A DNA stretch of 15,470 bases from JBMZCV01 sp049613665. Its GTDB lineage: Bacteria > Bacteroidota > Bacteroidia > Chitinophagales > UBA2359. How positions within the stretch are numbered: the stretch's first letter is position 1; every line of letters begins with the position of its first letter. Location: NCBI GenBank assembly GCA_049613665.1, contig JBMZCV010000129.1, positions 1-15,470 on the forward strand. Direction: 5' to 3'. A program made the translations under genes and the position numbers. This document shows, piece by piece, positions 13,626 through 15,470 of the stretch. Below the pieces are notes generated by a model. It was not told where the DNA came from. It searched no databases and saw only the letters and a program-made list of their open reading frames with translations.

Positions 13626-15470
13626 ATGTGTGGAATTGTAGGATATATCGGAAAAAAAGAAGCTTATCCCATTTTGATAAAAGGCTTAAAACGCCTCGAA
13701 TATCGTGGTTATGACAGTGCTGGCGTAGCATTGCTCAACGACCAATTACATATTTATAAGTGCAAAGGAAAGGTAAATGAATTGGTACAGCATGCCAAAA
13801 ACAAAAATACGCATGGAAATATCGGCATCGGACACACTCGCTGGGCAACACATGGCGAACCTAATGACATCAATGCACACCCTCATGTCTCGAAAGTAGG
13901 AAACTTAGCCATCATTCACAACGGAATCATCGAAAACTATGCGACCTTGAAAGTAGAACTCCAAAAACGTGGACACACTTTCGAGTCGGAAACAGATACT
14001 GAAATATTGGCTCATCTGATTGGCGAAATTAAGGTAAGCGAAAATGTTGTGTTGGAAGAAGCAGTGCGTATGGCTTTGCAATATATTGTGGGTGCATATG
14101 CTATTTTGGTGGTTTCTTATGACGCTGACGAGCCTCGCAAAATTGTTGCAGTTCGAAAAAGTAGTCCTTTGGTAGTTGGCATTGGCAAAGACGAATTCTT
14201 TTTGGCTTCTGATGCTACACCAATTATTGAGCATACCCGAAATGTCGTCTATTTGAAAGATGAAGAAATAGCGACTATCGACCTCAAAAACGGTTTGCAA
14301 ATCAAGTCGATAAGCAACCAAATTCTTACGCCTTTTGTCGAAGAATTGCAATGGAAGCTCGAAATGCTAGAAAAAGGTGGTTATGACCATTTTATGCTCA
14401 AAGAAATTCATGAACAACCACGTTCTATAACCGATAGCATGAGAGGTCGCTTAAATGCTTTTGAGCATCGAATCGCACTTGGCGGAATCAAAGAATTTGA
14501 GCAAAAACTCTTTGCTGCCAAACGTATGATTATCATAGCTTGCGGCACTTCATGGCACGCTGGCCTTGTAGGCGAATACCTTTTTGAAGACCTTGCTCGT
14601 GTGCCTGTCGAAGTGGAATATGCCTCCGAATTTCGCTACCGAAACCCTATTATTTATGAAGATGATGTCGTAATCGCTATTTCACAATCTGGCGAAACTG
14701 CCGATACATTGGCTGCCATCAAACTCGCCAAATCTAAAGGTGCTACCGTTTTGGGCATTTGTAATGTCGTTGGTTCGAGCATCGCACGCCTCACCCATGC
14801 AGGAGCATATACACACGCAGGCCCTGAAATTGGCGTAGCTTCTACCAAAGCATTTACGGCTCAACTCACTATTTTGTCGCTCATGGCCTTGCTCATGGCA
14901 CGTCAGAAAGGTACAATTAGCGAAACTCGTTTGCATCGTTTAATGACCGAATTGGAGCAAATTCCGAAGGTAATAGAAAAAACCTTGAAGAGTGAAGCTC
15001 AAATCAAGTATATAGCCGAAAAATTTAAAGATGTACGCAATTTCTTATATCTTGGGCGAGGTTATAATTTTCCTGTGGCTCTCGAAGGGGCTTTGAAACT
15101 CAAAGAAATTTCTTATATTCATGCCGAAGGCTATCCTGCTGCTGAGATGAAACATGGGCCAATTGCACTTATCGACGATGAAATGCCTGTTGTGGTTTTG
15201 GCGACTAATCAGAATGCACACGAAAAAATAGTAAGTAATGTGCAGGAAGTGAAAGCACGAAAAGGTATTGTGATTGCGATAACAACCGAAGATGATGAAA
15301 GTTTGAGCAATTTAGCCGACTTTGTCATCAAAATTCCAAAGGTTGCCGACCCACTTACACCGATGGTTTCGGTTGTGCCTTTACAATTGTTGGCATATCA
15401 TATTGCTTTGTTGCGAGAGTGCAATGTCGATCAGCCTCGAAATTTGGCAAAATCTGTGACGGTAGAATAA
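13626..15470 (+). CDS. glmS: Glutamine--fructose-6-phosphate aminotransferase (isomerizing)
   Basis: This complete 614-residue enzyme ends at the last base of the window. It makes glucosamine-6-phosphate from fructose-6-phosphate and glutamine, the first step to UDP-GlcNAc for peptidoglycan and lipid A. The N-terminal class II glutaminase domain starts MCGIVGYIG, with C2 as nucleophile after Met removal, and has GHTRWATHG (69-77), HNGIIENY (98-105) and ESETDTE (120-126). Two SIS sugar-isomerase domains follow: CGTSWHAG (306-313), SQSGETADT (353-361) and STKAF (406-410), then LEGALKLKEISYIHAEGYP (486-504) and EMKHGP (507-512). By offset of six from the E. coli enzyme, E487, K491, E494, H510 and K609 match its isomerase residues. 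The C-terminus LAKSVTVE is canonical. No glmS ribozyme is visible in the 129-bp leader, as expected outside Firmicutes. No promoter could be placed confidently. Confidence 0.98.
   Translation: MCGIVGYIGKKEAYPILIKGLKRLEYRGYDSAGVALLNDQLHIYKCKGKVNELVQHAKNKNTHGNIGIGHTRWATHGEPNDINAHPHVSKVGNLAIIHNGIIENYATLKVELQKRGHTFESETDTEILAHLIGEIKVSENVVLEEAVRMALQYIVGAYAILVVSYDADEPRKIVAVRKSSPLVVGIGKDEFFLASDATPIIEHTRNVVYLKDEEIATIDLKNGLQIKSISNQILTPFVEELQWKLEMLEKGGYDHFMLKEIHEQPRSITDSMRGRLNAFEHRIALGGIKEFEQKLFAAKRMIIIACGTSWHAGLVGEYLFEDLARVPVEVEYASEFRYRNPIIYEDDVVIAISQSGETADTLAAIKLAKSKGATVLGICNVVGSSIARLTHAGAYTHAGPEIGVASTKAFTAQLTILSLMALLMARQKGTISETRLHRLMTELEQIPKVIEKTLKSEAQIKYIAEKFKDVRNFLYLGRGYNFPVALEGALKLKEISYIHAEGYPAAEMKHGPIALIDDEMPVVVLATNQNAHEKIVSNVQEVKARKGIVIAITTEDDESLSNLADFVIKIPKVADPLTPMVSVVPLQLLAYHIALLRECNVDQPRNLAKSVTVE

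Noticed and set aside
13905..14351. 148-aa open frame on the - strand inside glmS
   Set aside because: It is antisense to the conserved glutaminase domain, with no family resemblance. A shadow of codon bias.

Overview
The window looks like chromosomal DNA of a gliding or T9SS-bearing Bacteroidota, probably of the Cytophagales type. The intergenic DNA is AT-rich and ribosome-binding sites are weak. There is a PorP/SprF-family outer-membrane protein, a very large secreted protein built from SdrD B-like repeats, and Bacteroidota-style RpsT, RadC and RsmE sequences. A few sites fit the Bacteroidota -7 promoter element (TAnnTTTG). No tRNA, rRNA, CRISPR array or transposase gene is visible.

Layout. 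1-417 is a repeat-rich, apparently non-coding stretch with a hairpin, a perfect 25-bp direct repeat and a 15-bp inverted repeat. 418-1377 (+) encodes a UDP-glucuronate decarboxylase (UDP-xylose synthase), followed by a very strong bidirectional terminator. 1378-1868 is non-coding, with a two-hairpin REP-like element. 1869-7253 (-) is one 1794-residue secreted mosaic protein: signal peptide, beta-sandwich, Pmp-like parallel beta-helix, Cys-rich modules, a cupredoxin module with a full type 1 copper ligand set, and five SdrD B-like repeats. It has no recognisable T9SS C-terminal sorting domain. A 393-bp divergent intergenic region with palindromes separates it from 7647-9227 (+), a helical 526-residue protein of unknown function.

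The rest is mostly housekeeping. radC (-) and rpsT (-) lie in tandem with a perfect terminator between them. A 480-bp divergent region leads to a PorP/SprF-like gene (+) and rsmE (+), which are 21 bp apart and probably co-transcribed up to a strong terminator. Next come two tandem paralogous small membrane proteins of unknown function, then a complete glmS (+) ending at the last base of the window.

Functionally, UDP-xylose synthase and GlmS feed surface polysaccharide and cell-wall precursor synthesis. The PorP-like protein and the giant mosaic protein belong to the cell surface or secretion layer. RpsT, RsmE and RadC are housekeeping. The most unusual object is the giant mosaic protein with its embedded copper-type module, duplicated Cys framework and abrupt C-terminus, together with its divergent partner gene.
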